DNA of 64,000 nt from Sphingobium yanoikuyae. GTDB taxonomy: Bacteria; Pseudomonadota; Alphaproteobacteria; Sphingomonadales; Sphingomonadaceae. Numbering within the stretch: position 1 is the stretch's first letter; each line of letters opens with the position of its first letter. The position numbers and the translations under genes are program-made. The stretch spans positions 4,533,001 through 4,597,000 of the forward strand of contig NZ_CP053021.1 in NCBI RefSeq assembly GCF_013001025.1, given 5' to 3'. Shown here one piece after another: positions 43,959 to 55,774 of the stretch. The notes below the pieces were generated by a model. It was not told where the DNA came from, made no database searches, and saw only the letters and a program-made list of their open reading frames with translations.

Positions 43959-44320
43959 TGACCGAGACGACCACCAAGACTCGCGCCCGCCCCGCCGCCG
44001 TCATGCTGACGCCCAGCGCGGAAGGCCGCATCGCCGAGTTGATGGCGCAGGCACCCGAAGGCGCGATCGGGGTCAAGCTGTCGACCCCCAAGCGCGGCTG
44101 CTCGGGCCTTGCCTATTCGGTCGACTATGTCACCGAAGAAGCCAAGTTCGACGAGAAGATCGAGACTCCCGGTGGCGTCCTCTATATCGACGGCGCCTCG
44201 GTCCTCTATCTCATCGGTTCGACCATGAACTGGGTCGAGGATGATTTCACCGCCGGCTTCGTCTTCGCCAATCCCAATGCCAAGGGCAGCTGCGGCTGCG
44301 GCGAGAGCTTCACGGTCTGA
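43958..44320 (+). CDS. sufA: A-type Fe-S carrier SufA
   Basis: A 120-aa HesB/IscA-family protein with three conserved Cys: one in PKRGCSGLAYS and two in KGSCGCGESF. It carries Fe-S clusters from the SufBCD scaffold to targets. It is the last suf gene in the run, coupled to sufT by TGATG. Confidence 0.95.
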   Translation: MTETTTKTRARPAAVMLTPSAEGRIAELMAQAPEGAIGVKLSTPKRGCSGLAYSVDYVTEEAKFDEKIETPGGVLYIDGASVLYLIGSTMNWVEDDFTAGFVFANPNAKGSCGCGESFTV

Positions 44321-44345
44321 TACTGGCCTCAAGAGGAGGGCGCCG

Positions 44346-45161
44346 ATGCTGCACATGCTGATCCTCGGCATGGGCTATAGCGCCTCCCGCCTCGCCACCC
44401 GGCTGCGCGCCGAGGGCTGGCAGGTCACCGGCGTCCGCCGCAGCGCCGATGCCGAGGCGATCGCCTTCGACGATGAACCCGCCGCCCGCGCCGCCATCGC
44501 CGGCGCCACCCATATCCTCTCCTCCGTCCCGCCCCAGGGCGAGGATGACCCCGTCCTCACCCGCTATGGCGCCGCGATCGCCGCCGCGCCGGCGCTGTGG
44601 GTCGGCTATCTCTCCTCGACCGGTGTCTATGGCGATGCGGCCGGCGCCTGGGTCGACGAGGCAAGCCCCGTCGGGCAGGGGCGCCGCACCGCCCGTGCCC
44701 GCGCCGATCTCGACTGGGGCGCCTTGCGGCCCGATGTCCGTCGCTTCCGCCTGCCCGGCATCTATGGTCCCGGCCGCTCCGCGCTCGATCGCGTCCGGGC
44801 CGGCAAGGCGCACCGCGTCGCCCTGCCCGGACAGGTGTTCAGCCGGGTCCATGTCGACGATATCGTTGGCGGCATCATCGCCGCCTTCGACGGCCCGTCC
44901 GGCGCCTATAATCTGGCCGACGACCGGCCCTGCGCCCAGAATGATGTGATTGCGACGGCCTGCGAACTGCTGGGCCAGCCGCTGCCGCCGCTGCTGTCGC
45001 TGGAACAGGCCGACCTCTCGCCCCAGGCGCTGGCCTTCTATGCCGAAAACCGCCGCGTCGCCAATGGCCGGGCGCGTCGGCTACTTGACTGGAAACCTCT
45101 TTACCCCACCCATGTCGAAGGTCTAAGGGCCTGTCTTGTGGAAGAAAATCAGCCTTGCTGA
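44346..45161 (+). CDS. NAD(P)-binding SDR-family protein (YeeZ-like)
   Basis: A 271-aa extended short-chain dehydrogenase/epimerase-like protein. The N-terminal Rossmann motif is LILGMGYSASRLA (5-17); SSTGVYGD and RLPGIYGPGRSALDR are the middle motifs. The normal YxxxK pair is not evident (GVYGDAAG...), so catalytic activity as a typical SDR is uncertain. It begins 25 bp after sufA with AGAGGAGG upstream and may be co-transcribed with the suf genes. Confidence 0.8.
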   Translation: MLHMLILGMGYSASRLATRLRAEGWQVTGVRRSADAEAIAFDDEPAARAAIAGATHILSSVPPQGEDDPVLTRYGAAIAAAPALWVGYLSSTGVYGDAAGAWVDEASPVGQGRRTARARADLDWGALRPDVRRFRLPGIYGPGRSALDRVRAGKAHRVALPGQVFSRVHVDDIVGGIIAAFDGPSGAYNLADDRPCAQNDVIATACELLGQPLPPLLSLEQADLSPQALAFYAENRRVANGRARRLLDWKPLYPTHVEGLRACLVEENQPC

Positions 45162-45238
45162 TCGGTTCGTCGCATGGTTTACGCCCCGTTAACCAGCGTG
45201 CGCCGAAAGCGGGATTACCGCATCAACAAGGGTGTGTC

Positions 45239-45397
45239 ATGACCAGCATCGACAAGACTGTTTCCACGCTCGGTGACCGCATCAACGCCATGTCCGTGCC
45301 CGATCGCGCGGCCCCCGCGCCGGAATCGCTCAGCAGCCTGATCGCCCGCCTCAACATGGCCAAGCTGCGCTACCAGCCCGGCGGCGTCAGGCTCTAG
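45239..45397 (+). CDS. Small hypothetical protein
   Basis: A 52-aa frame (MTSIDKTVSTLGDRINAMSV...LARLNMAKLRYQPGGVRL) with amphipathic, Ala/Pro-rich character and no membrane helix. It has only a weak ribosome site (AAGGGTG). Codon use looks like the neighbours, which supports a real gene, but no family was recognised. Confidence 0.5.
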   Translation: MTSIDKTVSTLGDRINAMSVPDRAAPAPESLSSLIARLNMAKLRYQPGGVRL

Positions 45398-45475
45398 AAT
45401 CATAGAATAGAGCCTGATTCACGCCATCGGTGAAAGCGCGAAGCGCTTCCACCTCAGGCGATCAGGCTCTAGTTT
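45389..45475. terminator. Overlapping hairpins with three AGGCTCTA/TAGAGCCT arms
   Basis: AGGCTCTA and TAGAGCCT face each other across 11 nt, and AGAGCCTGAT then pairs with ATCAGGCTCT about 45 nt further on, overlapping the convergent DMT-transporter stop. The alternatives cannot form together. It ends the convergent genes in one of two conformations. Confidence 0.6.
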
Positions 45476-46397
45476 TCGCCCGCAGCGCGATCACCATCCC
45501 GGCGATCGCCAGCAGCGCGCCCGGCACGGCCAGCCCGCTCCAGCGATAACCCTCCACCACCGTGGAGATCAGCATCGCGATCACCGGGATCAGCACGCTG
45601 GTATAGGCGGCCCGACCCGCGCCCATGCGCTGGATCAGCCCGAAATAGAGCGGGAAGGTGACGACCGATCCCGCCAGCGCCAGCCAGCCTATGCCCAGCA
45701 GATAGCCGATCCGCGGCTCGATCACGGGCGGCCCGGTGGTGATCCAGGCAAAGGCAGCGTCGATCCCGGCGCCGATCAGCATCGCCCAGGCCAGCACCGC
45801 GATCATCGGCAGGCGGCGGGCGATGTCCATGCCCTGCATCACGTTGGCGGTCGATGCGCTCATCAGACCGGCACAGGCAAAGGCCGCGCCCAGCACCACC
45901 TTGTCCGGGTCGATCCCGGCAAAGCGATATTCATGCACCAGCATCATGGCGATGCCCGCCGTCGCGATCACCGATCCGCCGATGAAGGCGCGGCTGACCG
46001 GCTGGCGATGGAAGATCCAGGCCAGGATGCTGTTGGGGATCAGCAGCATCGCATAGACCACCGCCACCACGCCCGACGTCAGATAGACTTCGGCGCGATA
46101 GACGAAGTTGAAATTGAGCACGAACTGCGCCGTGCCCAGCAGCGCGGCAAAGACCAGCCCGCCCCGCCCGATATTGAGCGACACGCCGCGCATCCGCGCG
46201 AACGCGGCCATCGCCACGCCCGCCAGCAGGAAGCGATAGCAGACCGACCAGCTTGCGGGCACGCTGCCCAGCTGGTCGCGGATGACGATCCAGGTCGAAC
46301 TCCAGATCAGCGTGACGAGGATGAAGGGCAGGGCGATGCCGCCCCGCTCCATCCCGCCCCGCTCCATCCCGCGCTGCGCCCTGTCGTCAGGCGTCAT
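45462..46397 (-). CDS. EamA/DMT-family transporter
   Basis: A 311-aa inner-membrane protein with about ten hydrophobic helices and the two EamA repeats (ILVTLIWSSTWIVIRD; LGIGWLALAGSVVTFPLYFG). It probably exports metabolites or amino acids; the substrate is not predictable. Its ATG overlaps the aldolase stop by 11 bp. A 15-bp exact tandem duplication (46341-46370) near its start repeats MERGG; a start at one of the internal Met residues is also possible. Confidence 0.85.
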   Translation of the reverse strand: MTPDDRAQRGMERGGMERGGIALPFILVTLIWSSTWIVIRDQLGSVPASWSVCYRFLLAGVAMAAFARMRGVSLNIGRGGLVFAALLGTAQFVLNFNFVYRAEVYLTSGVVAVVYAMLLIPNSILAWIFHRQPVSRAFIGGSVIATAGIAMMLVHEYRFAGIDPDKVVLGAAFACAGLMSASTANVMQGMDIARRLPMIAVLAWAMLIGAGIDAAFAWITTGPPVIEPRIGYLLGIGWLALAGSVVTFPLYFGLIQRMGAGRAAYTSVLIPVIAMLISTVVEGYRWSGLAVPGALLAIAGMVIALRAKTRA

Positions 46398-47412
46398 GAT
46401 GCCCCAAGGCCCGGATCGCGTGGGCCAGCGGCGCGACGCTCTGCGCATCCTGGGACCAGTTGGTCACCAGCCGCGCTGCACCTTCGCCCCAGTCATAGAA
46501 ATCGAAGCCCTGCGCGCGCAGCGTCGCCGCTTCCGCCGGGGTCAGCCAGACGAACAGCTCATTGGCCTCCACCGGGTGCATCAGCCGCCCGGCCGCTGCC
46601 TGCGCCAGCGCCTGCGCCGCGCCATTGGCGGCGCGGGCATTGTCCAGCCACAGCCCATCCTCGATCATCGCCAATATCTGCGCGGCAAGGTAGCGCCCCT
46701 TGGAAAAGAGATGGCCCGCCCGCTTGCGCCAGCGCGCCGCTTCCGCCGCCCGCGCCTCACGCTCGGGACCGAAGAAGATCAGCGCCTCGCCTACCATGCC
46801 GCCATTCTTGACGCAGCCGAAGGAGAGTATGTCGATCCCCGCCCGCCAGGTGACGTCGGCCGGCGCGCAGCCCAGATGCGCCACCGCATTGGCAAAGCGC
46901 GCGCCGTCCATGTGGAAGCCCAGCCCATGGGCCTTGGCGATCTCGCCCAGCGCCGCGACCTCGTCCGGCGTATAGACCATGCCATATTCGGTCGCGTTGG
47001 TGATGCTGATCGCCCGTGCCGGCACCTGATGCACGTCGGGACGGATCGCCTTCAGCCGCGCCGTCACGACATCGGGCAGCAGCTTGGCGCCGACACCGGG
47101 CAGCGCCATCAGGCTGGCGCCATGGGTGTAGAAACCCGGCGCGCCGCATTCGTCGACGACGATATGCGCTTCCTCATGGCAGATCACCCCGCCATAGGGC
47201 GGGCACAGGCAGGCAAGCGCGATGCTATTGGCCGCCGTGCCGGTGGCGATCCATTGTGCCTTCACCGGCGTTTCGAACAGGTCGGAAAAGGCGCCGTCCA
47301 GCCGCGCGCTCCACGCATCGCCGTCATAGCCATGGTCGGCATGGTCCGCGCCGGCGATGGCGGCCATCACCTGGGGGCAGATCGGGGTGGCATTGTCCGA
47401 AAAGAAGTGCAT
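46387..47412 (-). CDS. Low-specificity L-threonine aldolase-type PLP enzyme
   Basis: A 341-aa fold-type I PLP enzyme. The start MHFFSDNATPICPQVM, the block FHMDGARFANA (Asp pairing with the PLP ring nitrogen) and the PLP lysine in SFGCVKNGGMVGEA define the beta-eliminating lyase/threonine aldolase family. It cleaves threonine to glycine and acetaldehyde or a related reaction. It is divergent from the aminotransferase gene, with an operator-like palindrome between, and is followed by the DMT transporter gene. Confidence 0.88.
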   Translation of the reverse strand: MHFFSDNATPICPQVMAAIAGADHADHGYDGDAWSARLDGAFSDLFETPVKAQWIATGTAANSIALACLCPPYGGVICHEEAHIVVDECGAPGFYTHGASLMALPGVGAKLLPDVVTARLKAIRPDVHQVPARAISITNATEYGMVYTPDEVAALGEIAKAHGLGFHMDGARFANAVAHLGCAPADVTWRAGIDILSFGCVKNGGMVGEALIFFGPEREARAAEAARWRKRAGHLFSKGRYLAAQILAMIEDGLWLDNARAANGAAQALAQAAAGRLMHPVEANELFVWLTPAEAATLRAQGFDFYDWGEGAARLVTNWSQDAQSVAPLAHAIRALGHHDA

Positions 47413-47483
47413 GGCGCATGCGATACAGGGCGCACGCTGGGACGGGAAGAGGCCAGCGACGGCGCCTTGGCTCTTTATTCCAA

Positions 47484-47508
47484 AATTGGTCAGTATATAT
47501 GACCAATT
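47484..47508. promoter_or_regulatory. Near-perfect 25-bp palindrome between divergent genes
   Basis: AATTGGTCA (47484-47492) and TGACCAATT (47500-47508) are exact inverted 9-mers around GTATATA. The centre is AT-rich and could overlap a -10 box, so binding would block the promoter. The TTGGTC...GACCAA half-sites resemble GntR- or MarR-family operators. Divergent aldolase and aminotransferase genes flank it. Confidence 0.7.
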
Positions 47509-47566
47509 GTTTCGCGGGGCCGGATGTGACATAGGCGCCCCCGTCCAACGCATAAGGAGACTCACC

Positions 47567-48658
<1,092 letters not shown>

Positions 48659-48667
48659 TTTAGAGCC

Positions 48668-48768
48668 GCACCGGCCCGCACCCCCACCCCCACCCGGCCT
48701 CCCATCAGGATACCATGTTTGGGTGGCCGGGTGGGGGTGTGGGCCGGTGCCGATGCGCCGTAGGCGCA
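48668..48768. repeat. Long palindromic intergenic repeat, copy B
   Basis: Same family as 37548-37674. Left arm (48668-48699) and right arm (48725-48750) pair, but the left arm has a 6-nt extra CCCCAC-type unit and one mismatch. The loop (CCCATCAGG-R-TACCATGT) is nearly identical to copy A. A small hairpin ATGCGCC-GTA-GGCGCAT follows at 48752-48768. Confidence 0.85.
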
Positions 48769-48795
48769 TTTCCAAAAAGACTCTGAGACAATTTG

Positions 48796-48828
48796 TCGCC
48801 CCCGCTTTCACCCCGAAAGCGGGGGCGA
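48796..48828 (+). terminator. Intrinsic-type hairpin before the UbiH-like gene
   Basis: A perfect 14-bp stem (TCGCCCCCGCTTTC with GAAAGCGGGGGCGA, 5-nt loop ACCCC) followed by TGCTTTTC. It probably completes termination of ilvE after copy B of the palindromic repeat. Confidence 0.7.
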
Positions 48829-48861
48829 TGCTTTTCAAAGCCTTCGCAAGCGCCTAGACAG

Positions 48862-50076
48862 ATGCCCATGCAACGCTTCGACGTCGTCATTCTTGGCGGG
48901 GGCCTGGTTGGCCTCACCCTGGGCATCGCTCTTTCGCGCCATGGCGTGCAATGCGCCGTGATCGATCCGGCCGACCCCGTGCAGGCCACGGCCGCCGGCT
49001 TCGACGGCCGTGTCTCGGCGATCAGCTCGACCAGCCATGCCATGCTTCAGGCGATCGGCGTTGGCGCGCATCTGGAGGGCAAGGGCTGCCCGATCGACCG
49101 CATCTGGGTCAGCGACGGGCTGGAGCCGGGCGCGCTCGATTTCGTGCCGGACGCGGATGATGGCGTGATGGGGACGATGTTCCCCAATCGCGACCTGCGC
49201 GTCGCGCTGGCGCAGACCGCGGCCGAAGTCGAAAACCTCACCATTTTCCAGCCCGATCGCGCCGTCCATGTCGATCGCAATGTCGATGGCGTCACCCTGA
49301 CGCTTCAGAACGGCGCGACGATCCACGGCGCATTGCTGGTCGCGGCGGAAGGGCGCAACAGCCCCACGCGCGAGGCGGCGGGCATCAACACCACCCGTTG
49401 GCAATATAAGCACACCGCCATGGTCACGGCGATCGACCATGAAGTGCCGCACGCCAACACCGCCTATGAAATCTTCTATGTCGGCGGACCGCTTGCGCTG
49501 CTGCCGATGCTGCCGGGCACCCGCTCGGCCGTGGTCTGGACCGTACCCACCGATCAGGCGCCGGCGATGCTCAAGCTGTCGGAACGCGCCTGGCTCGCCG
49601 AAATGCAGAAGCGCATCGGCGGCTTCCTGGGCGAGATCAGCCTGGCCGGCCCGCGCTCCTCCTATCCGCTCGGCTTCCATCATGCCGCGCGCATCACCGA
49701 CACCCGCCTCGCGCTGGTCGGCGACAGCGCCCATGCCATCCACCCGATCGCCGGACAGGGCCTCAATCTCGGTTTCCGCGACGTGGCGGCTTTGGTCGAG
49801 GTGCTGGTGGAAGGGATGCGCCTCGGCCTCGATCCGGGCGATGCGCAGCTGCTCGCCCGCTATCAGCGCTGGCGCGGGCTCGACACGATGATGACCAGCG
49901 TCGCGATGGACGGTCTGGTTCGCCTGTTCGACATTCCCGGCAAGCTGCCCTCGCTGGTCCGCCGCGCCGGCCTTGCCGCCGTGCAGCGCACCAGCCTGCT
50001 CAAGAACCGCTTCATGGCCGAAGCCCGCGGCCAGTCCGGCGCCCTCCCGCGCCTGCTCGCGGGCGAGATGGTGTAA
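48862..50076 (+). CDS. UbiH/UbiF-type FAD-dependent hydroxylase
   Basis: A 404-aa flavoprotein monooxygenase. The FAD-binding motif DVVILGGGLVGLTLGIALS lies at the N terminus, and GDSAHAIHPIAGQGLNLGFRD near the C-terminal third is the ubiquinone-hydroxylase signature. It adds a hydroxyl group to the ubiquinone ring precursor. Which ring position (UbiH, UbiF or UbiI type) cannot be told. The ATG at 48862 is chosen; a second ATG 6 bp later is equally plausible. Confidence 0.88.
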   Translation: MPMQRFDVVILGGGLVGLTLGIALSRHGVQCAVIDPADPVQATAAGFDGRVSAISSTSHAMLQAIGVGAHLEGKGCPIDRIWVSDGLEPGALDFVPDADDGVMGTMFPNRDLRVALAQTAAEVENLTIFQPDRAVHVDRNVDGVTLTLQNGATIHGALLVAAEGRNSPTREAAGINTTRWQYKHTAMVTAIDHEVPHANTAYEIFYVGGPLALLPMLPGTRSAVVWTVPTDQAPAMLKLSERAWLAEMQKRIGGFLGEISLAGPRSSYPLGFHHAARITDTRLALVGDSAHAIHPIAGQGLNLGFRDVAALVEVLVEGMRLGLDPGDAQLLARYQRWRGLDTMMTSVAMDGLVRLFDIPGKLPSLVRRAGLAAVQRTSLLKNRFMAEARGQSGALPRLLAGEMV

Positions 50077-50108
50077 GGGCAGGCGAGCTATAGTCGCTTA
50101 ACCATCAT

Positions 50109-50199
50109 CGTCACCCTGAACTTGTTTCAGGGTCCATTTTGCCCAGCAGGCCAACCGTTTGTCGGTCCTGATGGATGCTGAATCAAGTTCAGCATGACG
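50109..50199. repeat. Intergenic repeat with two paired hairpins
   Basis: CCCTGAACTTGTTTCAGGG and ATGCTGAATCAAGTTCAGCAT are each hairpins, and outer arms CGTCA (50109-50113) and TGACG (50195-50199) pair across the unit. The pair of TGAACTT/AAGTTCA cores is typical of mosaic palindromes in sphingomonad genomes. It may act as a shared terminator between convergent genes. Confidence 0.7.
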
Positions 50200-50210
50200 T
50201 TAGAGGGAGA

Positions 50211-50723
50211 TCACAGCATCCGCCGCAGCACCCCGTCCTTCAGCATGAAATGATGGCGCAGCGCTGCCAAGATGTGAACGATGATGAGCGCGCTCCACAG
50301 CCAGGGGATCAGCTCATGCGCCTCGTGCGATAGGCCGACGATCGCATCGCCCTTGGCCACGCCGAATTTCGGCACGTCGAACAGGAAGAACCAGTTGAGC
50401 GGCCGCTCGCCCGCCGATGACATGATCCAGCCCGACAGTGGCACGATCAGCATGAAGGCATAGAAGGCCAAATGGGTGAGGTTGGCGGCCAGCTTCTCCC
50501 AGCCCGGCATCGCGGCCGGCAGCGCCGGCGGCTTGTGCCCCAGCCGCCAGACGATGCGCAGGATTGTCAGCGCCAGCACAGTGAGGCCGATCGACTTGTG
50601 GACCGGCATCACCTTCCAGTCCTTGGGTAGGCTGTCATGGGCAAAGCCCAGCCACAGATTGACCAGGATCAGGATCGCGATGATCCAGTGCAACAGGCGG
50701 GCGACGGACGTGTAACGGGCCAT
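50211..50723 (-). CDS. Cytochrome b561
   Basis: A 170-aa four-helix membrane cytochrome. Haem-ligand His residues are visible at His12 (RLLHWII), His42 (PVHKSIG), and in NLTHLAFY and IIVHILAALRHH. Prokaryotic b561 proteins move electrons between quinol and superoxide or other partners at the inner membrane. It stands alone, convergent with the UbiH-like gene. Confidence 0.92.
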   Translation of the reverse strand: MARYTSVARLLHWIIAILILVNLWLGFAHDSLPKDWKVMPVHKSIGLTVLALTILRIVWRLGHKPPALPAAMPGWEKLAANLTHLAFYAFMLIVPLSGWIMSSAGERPLNWFFLFDVPKFGVAKGDAIVGLSHEAHELIPWLWSALIIVHILAALRHHFMLKDGVLRRML

Positions 50724-50841
50724 GGGCTGCTCCTTTTACGGAAGTCTCGCCTGGACCCTGCGCGCGCTACCTCGCCCGCACGGCCCAGCTATGTCGAAAG
50801 GATACGCACGGGCACGATAAGTTCCTTATCCGGCGTGTCTT

Positions 50842-52785
<1,944 letters not shown>

Positions 52786-52937
52786 CCAGCTATCCTTTCC
52801 TGTGCGCTAAATTCCATGCGCTTGCAGCAGGTTGTAGGAGGCGCGCAGCACGACTTAAAGGGGCGATGCGCGTTTCGCCGCGTTTCTGTGTTTTTGCGCC
52901 TTTCCCGGCGCGCGGCCCCGGCCTAACAGAAGATCAT

Positions 52938-53609
52938 ATGTGGCAACTTTTCCAATTCCCGCTCTGTCCCTTCTCCCGCAAGGTTCGTCTGCTGCTTGGC
53001 GAGAAAGGCATCGGCTATGATCTGGTGCGCGAATCTCCCTGGGAAATGCGCGACGAGTTTCTGGATCTCAATCCGGCCGGCACCACCCCGGTGGTCGTCG
53101 ATCAGGAAAAGGGCGTCACGCTGATCGACAGCCAGGCGATCTGCGAATATTTCGAGGAAACGGTCGAAAAATTCCCGCTCATTTCCGGCACGGCGGCGGG
53201 CCGGGCGGAAGTGCGGCGCCTGACCGCCTTCTTCGACCAGAATTTCTACGGCGATGTCGTTGGCCCGCTGCTGCATGAACGGATGAAGAAGCGGCTGATC
53301 GAGCGCGTCTCGCCCGATGCCCGCGTCCTGCGCGAAGCGATGCGCCGCGCGAACGTCCATATGGACTATATGGATTATCTGCTCGACCATCGCAGCTGGA
53401 TGGCCGGCGGTACGCTCAGCCTTGCCGATATCGCGGCGGCAGCGCATCTTTCGGTGGCGGATTATCTGGGCGGCATCGACTGGGCCGGGCATGAGCCGGT
53501 CAAGCGCTGGTATGCCGGCTTCAAGTCACGCCCCTCCTTCCGTCCGCTCCTGTCCGAACGGATGGAAGTCATCACCCCGCCGACCCATTATGAAAAGCCC
53601 GATTTCTAA
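52938..53609 (+). CDS. Glutathione S-transferase family protein
   Basis: A 223-aa GST. The thioredoxin-like N-terminal domain (1-80) has CPFSRKVRLLL with a putative catalytic Cys and the cis-Pro of TTPVVV followed by LIDSQAICEYFEE; the C-terminal domain is all-helical, with SLADIAAAAHLS. Its substrate is unknown. The ATG at 52938 (MWQLFQFPLCPFS) starts at the fold's first strand; the in-frame extension upstream is the acs promoter region. Confidence 0.88.
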   Translation: MWQLFQFPLCPFSRKVRLLLGEKGIGYDLVRESPWEMRDEFLDLNPAGTTPVVVDQEKGVTLIDSQAICEYFEETVEKFPLISGTAAGRAEVRRLTAFFDQNFYGDVVGPLLHERMKKRLIERVSPDARVLREAMRRANVHMDYMDYLLDHRSWMAGGTLSLADIAAAAHLSVADYLGGIDWAGHEPVKRWYAGFKSRPSFRPLLSERMEVITPPTHYEKPDF

Positions 53610-53621
53610 AGGGCACGGGCA

Positions 53622-53643
53622 CGAAGCGGCCTAGTCCGCTTCG
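53622..53643. terminator. Convergent hairpin
   Basis: An 8-bp stem, CGAAGCGG with CCGCTTCG around a 6-nt loop, overlaps the stop of the diguanylate cyclase gene and lies just after the GST stop. It probably terminates both. Confidence 0.55.
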
Positions 53644-54788
53644 GCCGCCAGATAGACGCGGTTGCGGCCATGTTCCTTGGCCAGGTAGAGCGCCCGGTCG
53701 GCGGCCTTCAGCGCGGCGCGCGGGTCTTCATAGGCCAGGACATTGGCGACGCCGGCGGAAAAGCTCACCCGCTCCATTCGCTCGCCATTGGTGCGGTTGA
53801 CCAGGCTGCGATTGGCCAGATCCTCGCGCACCGCATCCACCGCCTCACAGGTCTCGGCCGCCGTCTTGCCGCGAAACAGCATGACGAACTCCTCGCCGCC
53901 ATGGCGGGCGACATGGCAGCGGTCATCGGACGCCTTGGCCAGCAGCCCGGCGACGAATTTCAGCACCCGGTCGCCGGTCTCATGGCCATGGGTGTCGTTG
54001 ACCAGCTTGAAATGATCGATGTCGCAGAAGGCGACCGACAATTGCTCGTCGCCTTCCTTCGCCAGCTTCAACTCCTCGCGCAGCACGCCTTCGAAGGCGC
54101 GGCGATTGGGCAGGCCGGTCAGATGGTCATGCTCGGCGGCGCGACGCGCGGTCTCCAGGCTCGATTTCAGCGCCTGGGTCTGCTTCTGGTTCTCGCGCAG
54201 CTGGGTTTCGACCTGGCGGGTCTTTTCCACCATCGACCGGGTCAGGCTGACCAGCCGGGCCAGGATCGGCTCATTGTCGGCACCGGCGGCCAGGCCCTTG
54301 GCCTGTTCCTGCAATGCCGCGCCATAATCCTTGGCCGAATTGCGGGATTCGGTCATCAGCCCGGTGAATTCGTCCAGATTTTCCTCGACCTTGTCGAGCA
54401 TGGAGGCGAGCGCGTCGGGCGTCACCTCATCCGCGCGCTGGCTGGCGGCGAGCGATTCCATCCAGGCGTTGCTGATCTTGCCGCGCTCCATCAGCACCGC
54501 CTGCACCGCCTTTTCCACGCCGATGCTGGCGCCGGTCAGATAGTCGAGCGCGACGCCGAAATTGAGTGGCGTCAGGTCCAGATCATGGGCGAACAGAAAT
54601 TCGCCGATTTCCTCGTAGAGGCGCCGACGGCGATTGATCTCGCGACTGGCGGCACTGCCGGCGCGGGCGCGTGGCTCGCTCTCCACCTGCGGTTCGTCCG
54701 GCTTGCCGGACAGGCCACGGGCCCAGCGGGAAAGGCGGTCGGTCAGCCCATGGTGCGAGCCGGCGGTGGATGTGGTTGATCCAGTCAT
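53631..54788 (-). CDS. GGDEF-domain diguanylate cyclase
   Basis: A 385-aa protein: an N-terminal helical region (about 50-215, with a coiled coil near 165-215, EKTRQVETQLRENQKQTQ) and a GGDEF domain (about 220-380). The active site reads GGEEF in RHGGEEFVML, and DIDHFKLVNDTHGH carries the metal-binding Asp, so it should make cyclic di-GMP. The inhibitory I-site RxxD is not conserved (KASDDR before HVARHGGEEF). There is no membrane helix, so it is probably cytoplasmic. Confidence 0.93.
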   Translation of the reverse strand: MTGSTTSTAGSHHGLTDRLSRWARGLSGKPDEPQVESEPRARAGSAASREINRRRRLYEEIGEFLFAHDLDLTPLNFGVALDYLTGASIGVEKAVQAVLMERGKISNAWMESLAASQRADEVTPDALASMLDKVEENLDEFTGLMTESRNSAKDYGAALQEQAKGLAAGADNEPILARLVSLTRSMVEKTRQVETQLRENQKQTQALKSSLETARRAAEHDHLTGLPNRRAFEGVLREELKLAKEGDEQLSVAFCDIDHFKLVNDTHGHETGDRVLKFVAGLLAKASDDRCHVARHGGEEFVMLFRGKTAAETCEAVDAVREDLANRSLVNRTNGERMERVSFSAGVANVLAYEDPRAALKAADRALYLAKEHGRNRVYLAAEAD

Positions 54789-54880
54789 GCCGCTTATAAC
54801 GGAGGCGCCCGATCAAGGTTAAGGGAGCGCTCGGCAAAAGTCGCAGGAACTTCAATCCGTGACAAATTTTCTACTAGGAT

Positions 54881-55774
54881 TCAGATATTTGCCGCCACCA
54901 GCCAATCGCGGAAGATGCGCACCGACCGGGTCTGCAACGCGCGCGGGCGACAGACGAAATAATAGCGATAGGGGCTGTCGCAACGGATATTGGGGAACAG
55001 CCGGATCAGGCGGGGGTCACCCGACTGCTCGAAATGGCTGGCATGCATGACCGCCACGCCCAGTCCCTGGGCGGCGGCTTCCAGCATCAGCTGGCCGGAA
55101 TCATAATTGTCGATCGCCAGCGGCTGCAGGTCGGGAATGCCGGCCACGTCCTTCCACGCATCGAAGGAAAGGGCCATGTCGCGATGCAGCAGGATCGTCT
55201 GTTGCGCCAGTTCGCTGGGCGACGCCAGCGCATTGGGGCCTTCCACCATTTCGCGCCGGCCGATCAGATAGACCTGCTCATGGTCCAGCTCATAGGCATA
55301 GAGCGCCGGGTCGATATCCTTGCTGGCCAGCACGATCGCCGCGTCCAGCCCTTCGCCCAGCCGCGCCACGGCATGGGGCGTCGTTTCGATGTCGATGTGC
55401 AGCTGCGGATGCTGCTGGCGCAGCCGGCCCAGATGCGGGAAAAGGCGCTGCGTCGCGAACAGCGGCATCACCGCCAGGCGCAGGCGCAACTGATTGCCGC
55501 CGCTCTGGATATTCTCCAGGGCCTGGCTGAGCGAATCCAGCGCCGGGGCGATGTCGTCAAGCAGCCGCTGGCCTTCGGAATTGATCTCCAGCGCCTGATG
55601 CTTGCGGTCGAACAGCGGGCGTCCGATGAACCGCTCCAGCGCCTGGACGCGACGGCTGAGTGCCGGCGTCGACAGGGCGAGTTCTTCGGCAGCCGCCTTG
55701 ACCGAGCCAAGACGGGCAACCTGAACAAAGGCCTCCAGGGCCGTAAGAGGCGGCAATCTGCGCATAATCGTCAA
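54881..55774 (-). CDS. LysR-family transcriptional regulator (GcvA-like)
   Basis: A 297-aa LysR protein. The N-terminal winged helix (LPPLTALEAFVQVARLGSVK, ELALSTPALSRRVQALE, about 6-64) is followed by a substrate-binding domain (about 90-290). The opening RRLPPLTALEAF is typical of the GcvA-type branch. It is divergent from the Cdc48 gene, whose upstream gap it shares. Target unknown. Confidence 0.93.
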   Translation of the reverse strand: MTIMRRLPPLTALEAFVQVARLGSVKAAAEELALSTPALSRRVQALERFIGRPLFDRKHQALEINSEGQRLLDDIAPALDSLSQALENIQSGGNQLRLRLAVMPLFATQRLFPHLGRLRQQHPQLHIDIETTPHAVARLGEGLDAAIVLASKDIDPALYAYELDHEQVYLIGRREMVEGPNALASPSELAQQTILLHRDMALSFDAWKDVAGIPDLQPLAIDNYDSGQLMLEAAAQGLGVAVMHASHFEQSGDPRLIRLFPNIRCDSPYRYYFVCRPRALQTRSVRIFRDWLVAANI

